From NCBI GenBank assembly GCA_949752735.1, contig OX457042.1:27991098-28055097 (forward strand): a stretch of DNA of 64,000 nt, written 5' to 3'. Below the pieces are notes generated by a model. It saw only the letters and a program-made list of their open reading frames with translations, did no database searches and was not told the DNA's origin. Each line of letters starts with the position of its first letter. Positions within the stretch are counted from its first letter, which is position 1. Below are positions 62,591 through 64,000 of the stretch, in pieces. The stretch is from Lumbricus terrestris. Lineage: Eukaryota; Annelida; Clitellata; Crassiclitellata; Lumbricidae. The translations under genes were made by a program, and so were the position numbers.

Positions 62591-62774
62591 AGAAGCTACA
62601 AGTCATGTATAATTAATCATGAGTATGTTCATTGAAATTTTAAACCAGTATTTTACCAGCACTGAAACAATAGATTTATTTTTGTTATACGATGACATCT
62701 TGAAATGCTACAATGTGGCAACTCAATAATGTTATACAACGCAATGGAAACTCAAACGTATACACTGTCAATTA

Positions 62775-62850
62775 TTGAGGTGGATTCGAACCTGGAACCA
62801 TTCGGCTCCAAGGCACGGAACCCACCACTACACCACCGCGTCCCACATAA
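62775..62850 (-). mobile_element. SINE family A head fragment
   Basis: On the - strand GGGACGCGGTGGTGTAGTGG, a box-A-like region and box B GGTTCGAATCC. The body and tail are missing. Confidence 0.75.
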
Positions 62851-63107
62851 CATGTGCATAGAAATGTTAAGGGGATGAAGACATAGTGCGAATGCTAATT
62901 CCATGCATGTGCATGGAAAGATATAAATGGAAATGTATGCAAATGTAGAAAAGAAATAATTGTTAAGTGACATTCAATCTCGTTGTTCCTCAGCAGCTGG
63001 ACGATGGGAAGATGCGGTTCGTTGGGTATAATATTATATTTCTAATCAATGCGCATCACTGAATCTGCTTCAGCACGTGCAGTGCGATTTGCAAGACAAC
63101 TACATCG

Positions 63108-63385
63108 CTGACGTCATTATCATCATTGTTGTCATCGTCGCCGTCGGTGTCGTCATCATGATGTCCATCGTCATCATCATCCTTATCATCATTGTCGTCG
63201 TCGTCATCATCGTCACCATCGTCGTCGTCGTCATCTTCATCTTCATCATCATCATTGTCACCATCATCATCATCATCGTCGTCGTCGTCATCAACGCCAA
63301 CAACGACAACAACAACAACGTCATCATCTTCATCATCATCGTCATCATCGTCATATCGATTCATCATCATCTTCTTCATCATCAC

Positions 63386-63417
<32 letters not shown>

Positions 63418-63435
63418 TCATCATCATCATCATGG
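63108..63435. repeat. Compound (CAT)/(GTC)/(CAA) trinucleotide repeat
   Basis: CATCATCATC, GTCGTCGTC and CAACAACAAC blocks; the acidic and Ser-rich frames across it are artefacts. Confidence 0.93.
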
Positions 63436-63577
63436 TCACAAAAACAAAGAAACAAAATATACGATCCTTGATTTGTTTGGCGCCCTAATAAAAAAGAAAC
63501 TGTCTAGGCTATCATAATGGGTCTCCGTACATGTCTGCTCGTCAATCTGTCTGTGATTATTATCGATTTGGTCGAAC

Positions 63578-63885
63578 GTTTCTGTCTGTCTGTCTGTCCG
63601 TCCGTCCGTCCGTCCGTCCGCCCGTTGCTCGTGTTTTTCTGTCTGTGTGAGTGACATTGCAAGTGTCTGTTTCTGTATCTATGTCTGTCTGTCTGCTTCC
63701 CCATTCATCTGCCTATCTCTATGAGATGTCTCTGTATCCGTATTTCTGCTTCCGTCCGACATACGTTTGTCCATCCGTCTGTCTGTCTGTCTATCTGTCT
63801 GCCTGTCTATCTGTCTGTCTATCTGTCTGTCTGCCTGTCTGTCTGTCTAAATCTGTCTTTCTATCTGTCTGTCTGTCCGTCCGTC
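63578..63885. repeat. (CTGT)/(CCGT) tetranucleotide microsatellite
   Basis: Two blocks, 63578-63625 and 63740-63885, of CTGT and CCGT units with CTAT variants. Confidence 0.93.
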
Positions 63886-64000
63886 TCCCTCGGTGCCGCA
63901 CTTTATCTCCAATGGAATCTCCATCTCTTCGCAACATGATTAATGTTAGTCGGACGTTTGATTGACAGGTCCTGTTGGCGGGAATTTTCGCGTCGAGTGA

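Noticed and set aside
63077..63965. Ile/Val-rich and Cys/Leu/Ser-rich frames at the right end
   Set aside because: They come from the CAT/GTC and CTGT microsatellites.

Overview
The window is animal nuclear DNA, most likely from a marine invertebrate and plausibly a deuterostome such as an echinoderm. Its genes are split by GT-AG introns, most of the sequence is non-coding, and simple repeats, minisatellites, tRNA-derived SINEs, LINE fragments and short DNA transposons are dense. The species cannot be named from sequence alone. No bacterial features, CRISPR array, rRNA or functional tRNA gene was seen.

Three protein genes are supported. (1) The last two coding exons of a PDE11-type cyclic-nucleotide phosphodiesterase lie on the + strand (5005-5088 and 6177-6326); the rest of that gene lies to the left of the window. 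(2) A complete ATF2/ATF7-type bZIP transcription factor lies on the - strand (27388 down to 12396). It has eleven coding exons with matching splice phases and a predicted 584 residues, with the N-terminal C2H2 finger, the Thr-Pro-Thr-Pro activation site, the basic region and a five-leucine zipper all present. It faces the PDE gene tail to tail. (3) A secreted collagen/C1q-domain protein lies on the - strand (60266 down to 56438), with three coding exons and 245 residues.

Layout: 1-5004 is PDE intron filled with polypurine, AT and GAT repeats; 5005-6326 holds the PDE exons; 6.3-12.4 kb is intergenic with a MITE, SINEs and a 25-bp palindromic array; 12.4-27.4 kb is the ATF2/7 gene, whose introns hold several minisatellites, three of them starting at or next to a 5' splice site. 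27.4-56.4 kb is gene-poor and built largely from transposons (at least five hAT-type insertions with readable 8-bp target duplications, a nested foldback element and a Tc1/mariner copy), a 2.8-kb 32-bp satellite and a 1.5-kb A-rich repeat. 56.4-60.3 kb is the C1q gene. 60.3-64 kb holds its probable promoter region, a MITE and simple repeats.

The best leads are the tandemly duplicated exon-intron junctions in the ATF2/7 gene, the inverted repeat copies around its zipper exon, the 32-bp satellite found at three loci in both orientations, the nested hAT/foldback structure, clusters of consensus CRE (TGACGTCA) sites in a window that also encodes a CRE-binding factor, and PDE11-ATF2 adjacency that echoes linkage on human 2q31.
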